Part shown: positions 1-11,649 of the stretch, one piece after another | Numbering within the stretch: position 1 is the first letter of the stretch | How the letters are laid out: each line of letters starts with the position of its first letter | Source: Ahaetulla prasina | Taxonomy: Eukaryota; Chordata; Lepidosauria; Squamata; Colubridae | Assembly (NCBI RefSeq): GCF_028640845.1 | Contig: NC_080540.1 | Coordinates: 159,610,438 to 159,674,437, forward strand | DNA: 64,000 bases | Direction: 5' to 3' | Made by a program: the position numbers and the translations under genes | The notes under the pieces: model-generated | What the model was told of the DNA's origin: nothing | The model's input: only the letters and a program-made list of their open reading frames with translations | Database searches by the model: none

Positions 1-333
1 TCAATTTTACAACCTTTCCGCCCCAATGATAGTTAAGTGAATCACTGTAATTGTTAAAGAGAATCATGTGCCTGTTAAGTGAATCAGGCTCCCCCCAACT
101 GACTTTGCTTGTCTGAAGCTGGCTAGGAAGGTCGTCACATGATTTTGGGATGCTACCACCATTATAAATGCATGCCAGGTGCCAAAAGCCCGAATTTTGA
201 TCACATGACCGCAGGGATGTTGCAATGGTCATAAATGCAAGGACTGGTCATAAGTCACTTTTTTCAGCTCCACTATGCCTTTGAACTGTCACTAAAGAAA
301 TGGTTGTAAGTCATAAGTCGAGGACTACTTGCA
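1..333. repeat. TA-flanked MITE, family A (cut by window edge)
   Basis: Right part of a short non-autonomous element that recurs about ten times in this window. It carries the family's internal phrases (gttaagtgaatcactg, a stretch like ccccattgactttgcttgtc) and ends in the right terminal repeat gtcgaggactacttg. The left end is outside the window. Intact copies elsewhere begin CAGGTAGTCC and end GGACTACCTG, flanked by TA on both sides. It has no coding capacity. Confidence 0.75.
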
Positions 334-393
334 TATGCAAATACTTTTATTCATGTGATATTTTCTCTATCCTTATGGAAATATTTTGTAGAA

Positions 394-485
394 CAGGGGT
401 CTCCAACCTTGACAACAAAGCTGGCTGAGGAATTCTGGGAGTTGAAGTCCACAAGTCTTAAAGTTGCCAAGGTTGGACAGCCCTG
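394..485. mobile_element. Palindromic hAT-like MITE, family B, internally deleted
   Basis: The element begins CAGGGGTCTCCAACC and ends in a degraded complement, with the 8-bp target-site duplication TTGTAGAA at 386-393 and 486-493. Full copies are near-perfect palindromes of about 125-135 bp. Here most of the left arm is missing, leaving the core (aaagctggctgagg) and the right arm. 8-bp duplications and CAGGG termini are typical of hAT transposons. Confidence 0.85.
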
Positions 486-589
486 TTGTAGAAAGCTTGA
501 ATGGTTCTCTGTTAAGCTGGCCCTCTCACGATGACCTCTTTCTAGGTCATATCCAGAATACAAAATCCTGTATGACTGTAACTTTGTTG

Positions 590-804
590 CTTGTATCCTT
601 ACGATTTATATTGTTTCCTAGTATGATTTGATTGCTTATTTGTACCCCATGACTATCATTAAGTGTTGTACCTTATGATTCTTGACGAACGTATCTTTGA
701 AAGCATATGCACCAAAGACAAATTCGTACTTGGCCAATAAAGAATTCTATTCTATTCTATTCTATTCTATTCTATTCTATTCTATTCTATTCTATTCTAT
801 TCTA
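590..804 (+). mobile_element. CR1-L3 (Snake1-type) LINE 3' end with AATAG-class microsatellite
   Basis: The stretch around 702-747 (caccaaagacaaattc, then cttggccaataaagaattc) matches my memory of the 3' end of snake CR1-L3 'Snake1' elements. It runs straight into about eleven ATTCT units (AATAG on the other strand). In snakes these LINEs are known to seed AATAG microsatellites. This is the best clue to the host lineage. The upstream boundary is approximate. Confidence 0.75.
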
Positions 805-1210
805 ACCAAGTTTTGTACTGCAAGTTATCATATATTGTCTCTTTTGCTGATTTACAAAGTTGGGGCAATCATCTTTTCTTGCCACTAAATTCCAAAATAA
901 ACTTTATGATTTAAGTCCTTTAGAATCACAAAATGATAAGATAGATAAGCCGCGTAAAAAGAACCAAAACCTGAATTGTGGTCTCTGTGGGTAGAAGTGT
1001 TAAGGAATGTAGACCTGTTCTTGGGAATGAGGAAGAAATGAGCCAACCCTTAAGAGGGAATTTAGAGAAAATATGACTCCATTCTAAGAGAGAGGAAAGC
1101 ACGAGAATGAAACTCAAAATAACCCTGCCTTGATTTTGTTCAATATAAAGTGGGGAAGAGGAAATCTCTGAAGGACTTTCAAACTTCTCTTACTCTACCC
1201 TACCGTTAAA

Positions 1211-1834
1211 TTGGTAGTCCTCGATTTACAACAGTGCATTTAGTGACCATTCAAAATTACAAAGGCACTGAAAAAAGTGACATGACCATTTTTCATACTT
1301 TCAACCATTGTAGCATCCCGCACGGTCAAGTCATCAAAATTCGGATGCTTGGCAAATGACTCATATTTAGGATTGCTGCAGTGTTTTCAGGGTCATGCGA
1401 TCACCTTTTTTTTTTTTTTTGTTTACATTTATACCCCGCCCTTCTCCAAAGACTCAGGGCGGCTTACAATGTATAAGGCAATAGTCTCATTCTATTTGTA
1501 TATTTTTTTACAAAGTCAACTTATTGCCCCCCCAACAATCTGGGTCCTCATTTTACCTACCTTATAAAGGGTGGAAGGCTGAGTCAACCTTGGGCCGGGC
1601 TCGAACCTGCAGTAATTGCAGGCTCTGTGTTCTAATAACAGGCTTCTCTACTGCCTGAGCTATCCCGGCCCCTTTTACAACCTTCTGACAAGGAAAAGTC
1701 GATGGGAAAGCCAGATTCTCTTAACAATTGTGGCAAGAAAAGTCATAAAATGGGGCAAAATTCACTTAATAATTGTTTTGCTTTACACCGGAAATTTTGG
1801 GCTCAAAATGTAGTTGTAAGTCGAGGATACCTGT
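1211..1834. mobile_element. TA-flanked MITE family A, split by a SINE
   Basis: The left end reads ggtagtcctcgatttacaac and the right end gttgtaagtcgaggatacctg. The internal sequence is family A but is interrupted between gatcacc and ttttacaaccttctgac by the minus-strand SINE at 1407-1670. Removing the SINE restores a normal family A sequence of about 360 bp, so the MITE is the older insertion. Confidence 0.85.
1407..1670 (-). mobile_element. tRNA-derived SINE with L2-type 3' tail
   Basis: Read on the minus strand it starts with a tRNA-like head (gggccgggatagctcaggc, an A-box, then ggttcgagcccgg, a B-box). It passes through an unrelated body and ends with a tail like gccgccctgagtctttggag followed by poly-A (poly-T at 1406-1421 on the + strand). 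The tail resembles the 3' end of the L2-type LINE at 5830-8740, so the SINE probably borrowed that LINE's machinery. Sister copies lie at 14974-15233 and 62425-62698. Confidence 0.85.
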
Positions 1835-2013
1835 AAAGCACATTCTTGGAATCACTGCCAAATCTGTCCCTTGACTTGGCCTACCTTGAAGGGCTGACAC
1901 GTCAAGTAAATGACAATTTGCCATTGAAAAAGAGAGGTTAGTTTATTATTTCCCTGGAGACACCAGAATTATCAACTTTTCTTATCAAGCAAAGTGTAAT
2001 ACAGTTCTGTATT

Positions 2014-2023
2014 GGTCTGTCTG

Positions 2024-2075
<52 letters not shown>

Positions 2076-2150
2076 TCCTTTCTCCCTCCCTCCCTTTCTT
2101 CCTTCCTTCCCTCTTCCTTCTCTCTTTCTTTCCTTTCCTTTTTTCCCCCT
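2014..2150. repeat. Pyrimidine-rich microsatellite, mainly (TTTC)n
   Basis: A run of TCTG units is followed by about a dozen TTTC units and then degenerate CCTTC/TCTTT sequence. It produces long lysine/arginine/glutamate-rich reading frames on the minus strand that are not genes. Confidence 0.9.
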
Positions 2151-2679
2151 CTTCTCCTTTGCTGAACCTATAGGTATTATTTTGTTCGGAATTTCCAACT
2201 ATCTCCCAATGTAAATCAACCATATAGTCTGTCATATAGCAGTGGAAATGCTCAGGCATGGAAGAGCTGAATTTTTGCTTAAGCTACAGCACAAACCTTT
2301 GCTGCAGAACGAATACTGGCAGCATACTATCTGCATTCTTATTTTTTTTTAAAAACCCTCCCGCAGAAAAACCCTCCCGCAGGATGGGAGTTACTTTTAG
2401 ACTAGGATATACTGTACACCATGACTGGATTTCTGCTTTAATTCTCTAGGTCATTGCAGTTTGTTTACCTGTCCTTTGTCAGGCTGACTGCAGTAATCCA
2501 GTTGAATTTAAAAAAAAAAAAATCACCCAGACCTCCTCCAAAAGCATTTGGCAAGATTGGGAAAATCAGATCTGCCTTTATAGGACATTTCAGTCTGAAG
2601 CTGAGAGAGATTTAGGCAGCATCAAAAACACACACTACTGAAATACCTTCTGTTTGGGCAGCTTTTCTCCCCCCTTCCC

Positions 2680-4560
2680 CACTTCTCTTGACTTGATGAG
2701 AACGGAAGAGGGGGAAAAAAGGAAAAGAGAAGGGAATATATTATATATTCACAAGAAGCCTTCCTCGCATTGAGAGTTGTGGGTGGGGAAATGGGACGGG
2801 CGGGAGGGGAAGCCGGCTGGAAAGGGGAGGGGGCTCTCCGCTCCACCTAGTGGCAACCTCGGGGGTATGCAGGATGCGGCAAAGGCCTTTGCATAAATTA
2901 TGTTCATGACGCAGCAGCTAAAAAATCCCGAGTATCAAAATCTGCCCCTGCCTTCCAACCCAACCCCCCCAGGCGGGGCAAGAGCTTCGCTGGCTGTACC
3001 TGGAGATGGGGAGGGGGCATCCCTGATGCAAACCTTCGGGGGCTGCGGTTCCAGCAGGATTTGAGGCCGGCTGGGCCTGAGGAAGGGTGGGGGGGAAGCA
3101 CTGCACCCCCCACCCCGCTTTTTGTGTGTGCAGCAACCTTCGCGCCAGCTGCTGTGAGATGAATTTTTAATCATTCCCAAGGAAAAAAAAAAGTGTGGGG
3201 ACGGGGGGAGATCGGCTCGGCGGAGCCCCAGCCCGGGCTGGCGGGGGGGGCTCCCAAGCGTTCTCTCCCGGCTGCACAGCGGTGAGTGGGGGTGCGGCGG
3301 GCCGGTCTGGCGTGGATCGGGGGACGGGGGGGACCCGGTTCGGTGAATATGCAATGGTCTTAATTAGCATAATTTATATATTTATGATAAAGAGAGAGGG
3401 GAGAAAACAGGGAACGGGGCGCAAGGGAGCGAGGAAGACGGGGTTGGGACTGCGTTGTGTGTGGTGTGTGGAAAGAGTATTATTTTTTTGTGGGGGGGGG
3501 GGTTTCCGATCGGGGAAGGGGGCTCAATCAAAATAATGAAGGGACTTAAGCCAAGGGAGTCTGGTCGATTGAACGGGATATTTGGGAGACGGTCGGGAAG
3601 TTGGTGCTCAAACAGAAGTGGGTCTTGGGGGTGAGGGGGGGGGCAGTCTTCTCCCCCCATCCCCAAATAAATGGGGTGGTGGTGCTGATGGTTTGAAATC
3701 GAGCTTTGGAGGACGATCCGCCGCTTGGATGTCGGCGCCTGGCGGGGACCGGGACAGGCTGCTTAAGAGAGAGGGGAGATGGTGGAGGAAGTCTTGGGAA
3801 TGAGGCTAGTGGGGAAATCAGGGAAAGGGACGGGGTTAGTCCCCGGGGGATGGCAACGGGCTGCAGGGGAAGCTGTGGGTGCGATTGGGGTGGGGGGAGA
3901 GAGAGAGAGGCATGGAAAAGGCGGCGTTTCTGGGTTTTCTGTCGGGAAAATCTCGGGGCATCTAGTGGGGCGAACGGGGAGGCGTGCGGGAAAAAGCTTT
4001 TGGTGGGGAACGGGAACTGGACCGTGCTCCCTGTCAGGATCTGGGTCGAGGGTGGGGGGGACCACTTGAGGGGAGATAGTTCGTAAAGAAGGCTGAAGCG
4101 CGGGATGAAGGGCTTTTCTGTCGCCTGGAGGGCGCGTTTTTCCAGCTTCCCCTTGGGAGTTGAAGAGTTGAGCGTTGGGGACGATGCCAGGGAACGGGTG
4201 GGCAAGGAGGCGGTGGCGGGCGAGGACTTGACCTGGGCAGAAGGCTGCGGGAGGGCGGGAGGGCTAAGGTAAGGAGGTGCGAAACGGGGGGTTTCGCAGC
4301 CCGAAGGGGTGCACTGACGTTGAGGCAGGTGAAAAAGAACGGAGCTTCCTTTTTCCAAGCAAGAAGGGAGAGAGCGAGGCTGAGCTGGGCTGCGGATGGG
4401 GGTGGAGGAGCGGGCGGCGAGCGGAAAGGAGAAATTCGGGGAGTTCGCGAGTGCTCGGAGCGAACTACGCGGGAAAGAAGAAACTCGCTGGAGCCCGAGC
4501 GCAGCAGCCATGGAGCGTCTCTTCAGTGCCGGAGCTCAGCCCTAAATACAGAAATAATGA
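2680..4560 (+). promoter_or_regulatory. POU6F1: CpG island, probable POU6F1 promoter and non-coding exon 1
   Basis: GC content and CpG density rise sharply here against an AT-rich background, and recognisable repeats are absent. This is the only such island upstream of the POU6F1 coding exons. Two strong donor-like sites are visible: CAGCG/GTGAGT at 3282 and CTAAG/GTAAGG at 4269. The first coding exon at 27414 has an upstream in-frame stop and its own acceptor, so at least one 5' non-coding exon must lie upstream. Which donor and start site are used cannot be settled from sequence alone. Several long open frames here (for example 3546-4511 on the minus strand) look like GC-driven artefacts. 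Confidence 0.6.
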
Positions 4561-5829
4561 GAAAATTCAGAAAGGCGAAAAGCTGCCAGCAAAACCGAGA
4601 CCTGCGCCGTGTTTATTGTGGCCCGTATTTTTTAAAATCCGACGCAAGGGATCTTCTGTGCGCCCTTGGAGACGGATTGGTGGTTATTACGGGGTATATA
4701 TATATATATATAAAACAAGGAGACCAAAAGAGTTGGAAAAGCAACGGTGTCGCCCTGCTTCTACTTTAGGAAAAAAAGTCTGAGCGCTTTCCTTCGGGCT
4801 ATTTATAGAATCCGAATCCGAGCTCCAATTGTTTTATTAGCTGTAACGGAGCAATCGTGCATCTGTCTCCTCGGGAAGCTCCATCGACTGCAATGGGGGA
4901 CTTAGCTATGCGATTGTAGCCTTCGAAGGATCAGGGGGGCAGGAGAGGGAGAGAGTGAGTGAGTGTGTAGGGGGATTGAAAAGTGACATCTGCTGATGTT
5001 TTTCAATTGTAGCACTGGGACAAAAAAGAAAGGACAACTGCTCTATGTTTTATTTCCTTTTCTCTCCAGTCTGTTGCTAATGCAGTAAGTAGTAGCTTTT
5101 ATCAGATGATATACATTTGGAGCAAATAATCAGATATGTCTGCTCCCGTATTTAGCTCTTCGTCCACAAATGCCTAAAGATCTTTGAAAGCTATAGATCT
5201 TTCACTCAGTCACATAATGGTTAGCCTTGAAAACATTGCTTAAATCCTATGAAATCTGAAATTAAGGAATGAGGAGATCAAGGCCAAAGGACACAAATTC
5301 CACAACAGCTTCTCAACACCCTTTCCCTCCCTGCTTCCTCTACATTTTACAGACTTAACAACAAACTAAAGACCAGGCTGTTAAATGTGGTAAAAGCCAT
5401 ATGAACCATATTGCTTCTATCCATACTGTCCTGAACAGCTTCATTCTAAAAATTGTGTTGCATAGCAATCCAGATGTGGAGAAAAACCACCAATAACCTT
5501 CCCTCTGAAATGCTGGTTGTATTGTTTACAATTTTGTGAGTGCCTGCCTATAATCTCAAGAAGTACAAATAACACACTATCCTCTTAGTAAGAACTAGAC
5601 TAGAGGATTGTAAAAAAGAATGTGCTTGAAAAGGATAGTTGAGTGAGCATGGATTTAACATTGTACATTTTGACAGGTACTCTGCTATCTAAAATATTAT
5701 GCATAAAAACGCTGTAAAATATGATCACTTGTATAGCTGGGGGTGTCCTATATAGGAAATTTGGATGAAATCACTGAGTTATTGCTGAGGATGACAGTTT
5801 CTTGTCTTCACCCATGAACCATTCATAAC
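4561..5829. other. Unique sequence with no gene seen
   Basis: Start of the long first intron inferred for POU6F1. It holds a short (TA)n run at 4694-4711 and otherwise AT-rich unique sequence. I saw no exon, RNA gene or recognisable repeat. Confidence 0.5.
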
Positions 5830-8663
5830 AAATGGGAGGGGAGGCGGGGGAGGCGGGGTGGCAGTTATTATTAAGGAGAGTCTGGAACCGAGGGAGACCA
5901 CTGTGCCTCAGATATCTGGGTGTGAATCCCTCTTCGTGAAGTGGGGTCGTAGGACTCAGGTGGGCTTGTTGATCACATACCTGGCTCCTTGCTGCGTGAC
6001 AACAGCCCTGCCCGAGCTGTTGGAGCTGCTGACGGGGTTGGCAGTTGAAACCCCTAGACTGTTGGTCATGGGGGATTTCAATCTGCCATCAACTGGCGCG
6101 GCGTCTTCGGCGGCTCGGGAGTTCATGGCCTCCATGATGGCCATGGACCTGACGCAATTAGTTGACCGCCCTACCCACGTCGGGGGTGGCACCCTAGATT
6201 TGATTTTTATCTCTGGCCAGTGGTTGAATGATCTGATTTTAAGTGATTTAGTGGTCGAACCTTTGTCATGGTCAGATCATTTTCTCCTTCATCTAGACTT
6301 TCTGACCGCTACCCACCACCGCAGGGAGACAGAACCAATGCGTTGGTTCCGTCCCAGGCGTCTGATGGACCCAGAGAGGTTCCTGATGGAGCTTGGGCCG
6401 TTTCCCGAGAATCTGGCCCACGACACGACTGAAGAACTAGTTGCGGCCTGGAAACAGGCCGCGGCTGGAGCTTTGGACCGTGTCGTGCCTTTGCGGCCTC
6501 TGACCCGGCGCCGATCTCAACCAGCTCCTTGGTTCTCCGAGGAGCTGAGGGAGATGAAACGCTGGAGAAGACGCCTAGAGAGTGTCTGGAGATCCAGCCG
6601 CTCCTAAGCTGACCGGACACTAGTTAGGTCCTATAGTAGGACCTACCTAGTGGCATTGAGGGATGCGAAGCGTTCTTACGTTTCCTCCCTCATTGCGTCG
6701 GCAGATAACCGCCCGGCCACCCTGTTTCGGGTGACCCGCTCTCTCCTTCAACAGGAGGGGCGGGGGGACCCATTATCAAGGCGTGTCAAGGAGTTTAACG
6801 GTTATCTATACGATAAAATCATTCAGCTTCAGGACGGATTGGATCAAAATTGGGTAGATCCGGGCGAGAGTTCCGAGGCCCGTCTTGTTGCGGTTGTTTG
6901 GGATAATTTTGATCCTGTGACTCCCGAGGACATGGACAGGTTGCTGGGAAGGTTGAATGCCACCACATGTTTACTGGACCCGTGCCCCTCCTGGCTGGTG
7001 CTGGCCACGCAGGAGGTGACACGAGGCTGGCTCCAGGGGATTACAAATGCTTCTTTGCGGGAGGGGGTCTTTCCCGCTGCCTTGAAAGAGGCGGTGGTGA
7101 GACCTCTCCTCAAGAAGCCTTCCCTGGACCCAGCTGTTTTAGGTAATTACCGTCCAGTCTCCAATCTTTGCTTTACGGCGAAGGTTGTAGAGAGTGCGGT
7201 GGCATGTCAGTTACCCCAGTACCTGGATGAAACTATCTAGACCCGTTCCAGTCCGGCTTCCAACCTGGATACAGTACTGAGAAGACTTTGGTCGCGTTGG
7301 TGGATGATCTCTGGAGGGCCAGGGATAAGGGTTACTCCTCTGCCCTGGTCCTATTAGACCTCTCAGCGGCTTTTGATACCATCGACCATGGTATCCTGCT
7401 GCGCCGGTTAGAGGGGTTGGGAATGGGATGCACCGTTTATCGGTGGTTCTCCTCCTACCTCTCTGACCGGACGCAGACGGTGTTGACGGGGGGGCAGAGA
7501 TCGACCCTGAAGTGCCTCCTGTGTGGGGTGCCGCAGGGGTCGATTCTCTCACCCCTCCTGTTCAACATCTATATGAAGCCGCTGGGTGAGATCATCAGTG
7601 GTTTTGGGGTGAGATACCAGCTGTACGCTGATGACACTCAGCTGTACTTTTCCACCCCAGGCCACCCAAATGAAGTATCGAAGTACTGTCCCGGTGTCTG
7701 GAAGCCGTATGGGTCTGGATGGGGAGGAACAGGCTCAAGCTTAATCCCTCCAAGACGGAGTGGCTGTGGATGCCGGCACCCCAGTACAGTCAGCTGCAGT
7801 TGCGGCTGTCTGTCGGGGGCGAGTCATTGGCCCCAATGGAGAAGGTGCGCAACTTGGGCGTGCTCCTGGATGGGCAGTTGTCTTTTGAAGATCATTTGAC
7901 GACCGTCTCCAGGAGAGCTTTTTATCAGGTTCGCCTGATTCGCCAGTTGCGCCCCTTCCTGGACCGGGATGCCCTATGCACGGTCACTCATGCTCTCGTT
8001 ACTTCTCGCCTGGACCATGCTCTCTACATGGGGCTCCCCTTGAAGAGCACTCGGAGACTCCAGTTAGTCCAGAATGCGGCTGCGCAGGTTATTGAGGAAG
8101 CAGCACGAAGCTCCCATATAACACCTATCCTGCGCAGACTGCACTGGCTACCTGTGGTCTTCCAGGTGCGCTTCAAGGTATTGGTGACGACCTTTAAAGC
8201 GCTCCATGGCTTAGGACCGGGATATTTACGGGACCGTCTTCTGCCGGCTTCAATCTCCCAACGACCGGTGCATTCTCACAGAGAGGGACTCCTTAGGGTG
8301 CCGTCAGCCAAACAATGTCGGCTGGTGGCCCCCAGGGGGAGGGCCTTCTCTGTGGTGGTTCCTACACTGTGGAACGAGCTTCCCCCTGGACTCCGACAAC
8401 TGCCCGACCTTAGGACCTTTTGCCGCGAACTAAAAACCTATTTGTTTCGTCTTGCTGGACTGGCTTAATTTTTAAACTTTTAAATTGATTTATTGGGGTT
8501 TTTAAATTTTAGTGATTTTATAGGGTGTAATTGTATTTTAGCTTGGCCAATTGAATAAGTTTTTTATGGGTAGTTTTTAATATTGTATGGGTTTGTTTTT
8601 GTATTTTAACTGGCTGTTCACCGCCCTGAGTCCTTCGGGAGAAGGGCGGTCTATAAATTAAAA

Positions 8664-8738
<75 letters not shown>

Positions 8739-8740
8739 AT
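5830..8740 (+). mobile_element. L2-type (CR1/L2 superfamily) LINE, 5'-truncated, broken endonuclease-RT frame
   Basis: A long non-LTR retrotransposon relic. The first frame (5858-6607) has an apurinic-type endonuclease with the motif GDFN near 6078, TLDLIF near 6190 and a late SDH near 6272. Reverse-transcriptase motifs follow: NYRPVSNL (about 7146), LLDLSAAFDTIDHG (about 7351), GVPQGSILSPLLFNIYM (about 7527) and the catalytic YADDTQLY (about 7624). The C-terminal part (7719-8468) has HWLPV and KALHGLGPGYL, typical of the L2 clade. Breaks: a stop at 6605-6607, a stop at 7238-7240 and a frameshift at about 7680-7720, so it is not active. The 3' UTR carries the hairpin ccgccctgagtcc...gggcgg and ends in about 27 ATT units. 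The start of the endonuclease is missing, as is usual for 5'-truncated LINEs. Confidence 0.9.
8656..8737. repeat. (ATT)n microsatellite at the LINE 3' end
   Basis: About 27 uninterrupted ATT units immediately after the LINE 3' UTR. They probably arose as the LINE's own tail and later expanded. Confidence 0.95.
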
Positions 8741-9079
8741 ATATCAAACCAAAATCTTTCTTTTGGTCATGGACCAACATAGCAACAAAATGTGATAATT
8801 AGTGCTAATCATTTTCAAATTTTATGTGATAACTGTTCTAAAAATAATCCTGTTGAGCAGGAAAGGAAGAGATGTGGCAGCATTGCTTTAGTACTGCTGG
8901 ATTATTCTGTCCACAGTCCTCTTGGCGTGATTTGAGAGGCACTGTTTGTGCAATAGATGTTCACACATGCTTAGATAGCTGGTGAAAGACAGTACATTTC
9001 TGGTCTCCTAGAGATTTCAGAATGAAGTGTTGATGTAATATTATAATAGGTATATGTGTAAATGCTATTGTATAAGGCG

Positions 9080-9245
9080 GGGTCCCCAACCCTGTTGGGC
9101 AAGTGGGCAAAACTCGATTTGCACAAGCGGTGGGCAAGCACACGCATGCACACTGCTTGCATAGAACTATCTTTTCCCCCTCCCCCTCCCTCAGGGCTAC
9201 TTCCTGCACCAGTCCCTAGAACTGGAAAAGTTGGGGAGTGCTGGT
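9080..9245. mobile_element. hAT-like MITE (GGGGTCCCCAACC type)
   Basis: The left end ggggtccccaaccctgttgg is matched by an inverted, degraded right end near 9225-9245 (aagttggggagtgctgg). It is related to the better-preserved copy at 57980-58182, sharing internal text about tgcacaagcggtgggcaag. Candidate flanks (tataaggc, tgtaaggc) match only in part. Confidence 0.55.
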
Positions 9246-10599
9246 GTAAGGCAGTGTACAAGCTATGATTCTAAAATTAAGGTGACTTCATATAGAAAAG
9301 CAGACAGAGTTGGAAGTGTGGAGTTAAGTGAGTCATTAGCCTAGAGTACTTACATTTTCATAAACAATTTAGGTCCAACCCCTCTTGAATTCCATTGACC
9401 TTATCTGGTGCCAATTTAGAACTGTATGTTAGTTAACTAAATTCTTATGTATTGGCTTCAGCAATAAACCTTATGAACTGGAATTTATATGCAATCCAGA
9501 TCCTTTGCACAGGAGATTTCAGTTCAGATCCCCACAGCTATGTGAAATTGGATACCCTTTCTCATTCTGACTTCCCTCATGCTCCCTGGATTGATATGAA
9601 GGTCAGATTGAGAGATGGATGAGCCATGATATGAAGTTAGCCTTGTAGCTGGCAATGAGCTCCTTCTATAAGTAAGAAAGAGATGGAAGGAATCTTACTT
9701 ATTTGTTTGTTTCTCTCACACTGCTGGGGACATTTGATGATTTAAAAGCATAACTTGAGCCTTAAAACATTCATGGTACTGTAATAATCAGCCAGTTAAA
9801 AACTTCCACACATTATTAACAAGTAAACAACATTATTAACCAATCAAATAACAGTAATACTGAGAAACATTTTCATTGGGGATGGATTCTTCTACAGGTT
9901 CCATTCATATGAAGATACTACATTCTTTAAAACAGCTAAGTAATGCCAAAAAGGGAGAAGCAAAAAATCATGGATCTGACAGTACTGTCAGCACCTGTAC
10001 TACTATTCCATTTGTAGTTTATTATGTTTGTCTGGAGGTGCAATGCTGGAGGGGTTGCAAATGGTCTTGTATTTTATTTTATTTGCTTAGGGTACCTTGA
10101 TAGATTTGCTTAGGATAACCTGCCTAAAAATAAACTCATTTCCCTTGGATTAACTTAAAACAGCTCCAAGCTTTGGAAGATGTCATCCCCCAAAATACTT
10201 GGCCCCATCCTTTCTTGCATTTGAAAACTGTTTTCCAAGCATGCCTTCAACCCAGCTGACTGTAGCCATCCATCATAGGCAGCTTTCTGTTATGAGTCTG
10301 TTGAAGTTATTAGATATTATACCAAGGATTATTTTACTTCTGTTTTGATGTTCACTGCCTGATATATGACCAGATTGGGGCAGTCTACAGAATTATAAAA
10401 TAAATGGGTAATGTATGCATCTGTTGCACTACACCTTATTTTAAAAAATGTATGTGTACTCCATTTTTTAATTCACCGTTTTAGATACTAGGATAGGAGG
10501 GCGAGCTATTGGCCCTGTGCCTGCCTTTTTGAAAATCTATGTTCAAACTATTGTTAAATACATCATACTTCATTTATTTAAAGTGGAGGAAACAAATAT

Positions 10600-10760
10600 T
10601 TATCAATAAAAGACAATACTTACAGCTCAGAGTTGAATTGTGGCATCCTTGGTGCTTTCTGAGCTTGGTTGTTTTCTTGCAGACATTGGGTAGTTGTGTA
10701 ATGAAACATTTGCAAGAAAACGAGCTCAGAGAGCACCAAGGGACCAAGCACCCAAAAAGG
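10600..10760. repeat. Unnamed inverted-repeat element, family C
   Basis: Left arm 10651-10681 and right arm 10710-10737 are near-perfect complements (ggtgctttctgagc against gctcagagagcacc). The phrases cagctcagagttgaa and gtaatgaaacattt recur, inverted or diverged, at 30142-30320 and 61390-61500. I do not recognise the family. It has no coding potential. Confidence 0.5.
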
Positions 10761-11249
10761 ACTTCCACCAACAAATGTTTAGTAGATTTACCTACAAACA
10801 GTGAAATTCTGTTAATCAGCAATAGCAGACTATAGTATTACTAGATATCACCTTCTCTTTTCCCTAACATGGAATGTCAATACATTGCAAACATTTAATT
10901 CAGTGTTGTATTAAAATGCTGTTTTATTTTGCACTGCAGGCAAAAATATACCTCTTCCCATGTGCTGAGAGTTCAAGAAATAGCTTTTATCTTTTTATTC
11001 GTCTTGCCAAATTCATTGCAAAAGCGAGCCTATGTTTTATCTAAAATAATCGGAACAAAGCAGCTAAAGTTTCTTTTTAAAACAAAAAAACACCATACAT
11101 TTATATCTTGCTCTTCTCTTTGGTAGGGTGGGTTTCTCTTGCAAATCAAAAACACAACAGGTATATAATATAATACACTATTGTTCAAACACAAGGAAGG
11201 GAAAGCCAGCAGATTCTGGATTCTGGAATTCATTCTGATCCCTTATTAA

Positions 11250-11597
11250 CAGGAGTGTCAAACTTGATTTTATTGAGAGCTGCATTAGGGTTGTGTTTGA
11301 CCTCGGGGGTGGGGGGCGGTGTGGTGGTGTAGGCATGGCCAGGGTGGGCGTGGCCAGCTCAATGTCACTTGTGTCAGGGACACCTGTGGTGGCCCAAGCG
11401 CTTTGCTAGCGAAAACTGGCTCTCAAACTCCATTTTTGGCCTCCTGCAACCCTCTGCCAGCAGAAACGGAGCTCTGGAGGGCCACACAGAGGCACTGTGG
11501 GACTGGTCCTTCATTGTTTCCAGGGTGGCCCCATGGGCCAGATCTAAGCAGCCAGTGGGCTGGATGCAGCCCACAGGCCTTGAGTTTGACACCCCTG
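11250..11597. mobile_element. hAT-like MITE, family D (CAGGGGTGTCAAACT type)
   Basis: It begins CAGGAGTGTCAAACTTGATT and ends with gagtttgacacccctg, an inverted pair. The internal text (ggccctccagagctccg-like, ggtggcccaagc) is shared with the copies at 34735-35050 and 60350-60604. The flanking duplication is poorly preserved, so it is an older copy. Confidence 0.75.
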
Positions 11598-11649
11598 CTT
11601 AATAGCATCAGAACTCTGGGTTACATGACTAGGAGAAAAGCCTAGAATG

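Noticed and set aside
1938..2259. Lys/Arg/Glu-rich frames on the minus strand
   Set aside because: Translations of the (TTTC)n microsatellite.
3546..4511. 321-codon open frame on the minus strand
   Set aside because: It lies in a GC-rich island with overlapping open frames in several frames. It has a Pro/Ser-rich composition, no recognisable domain and no splice logic. It is best explained by composition.
5858..8468. Possible host gene with endonuclease and reverse-transcriptase domains
   Set aside because: It is a 5'-truncated L2-type LINE with stops and a frameshift, and shorter copies lie elsewhere in the window.
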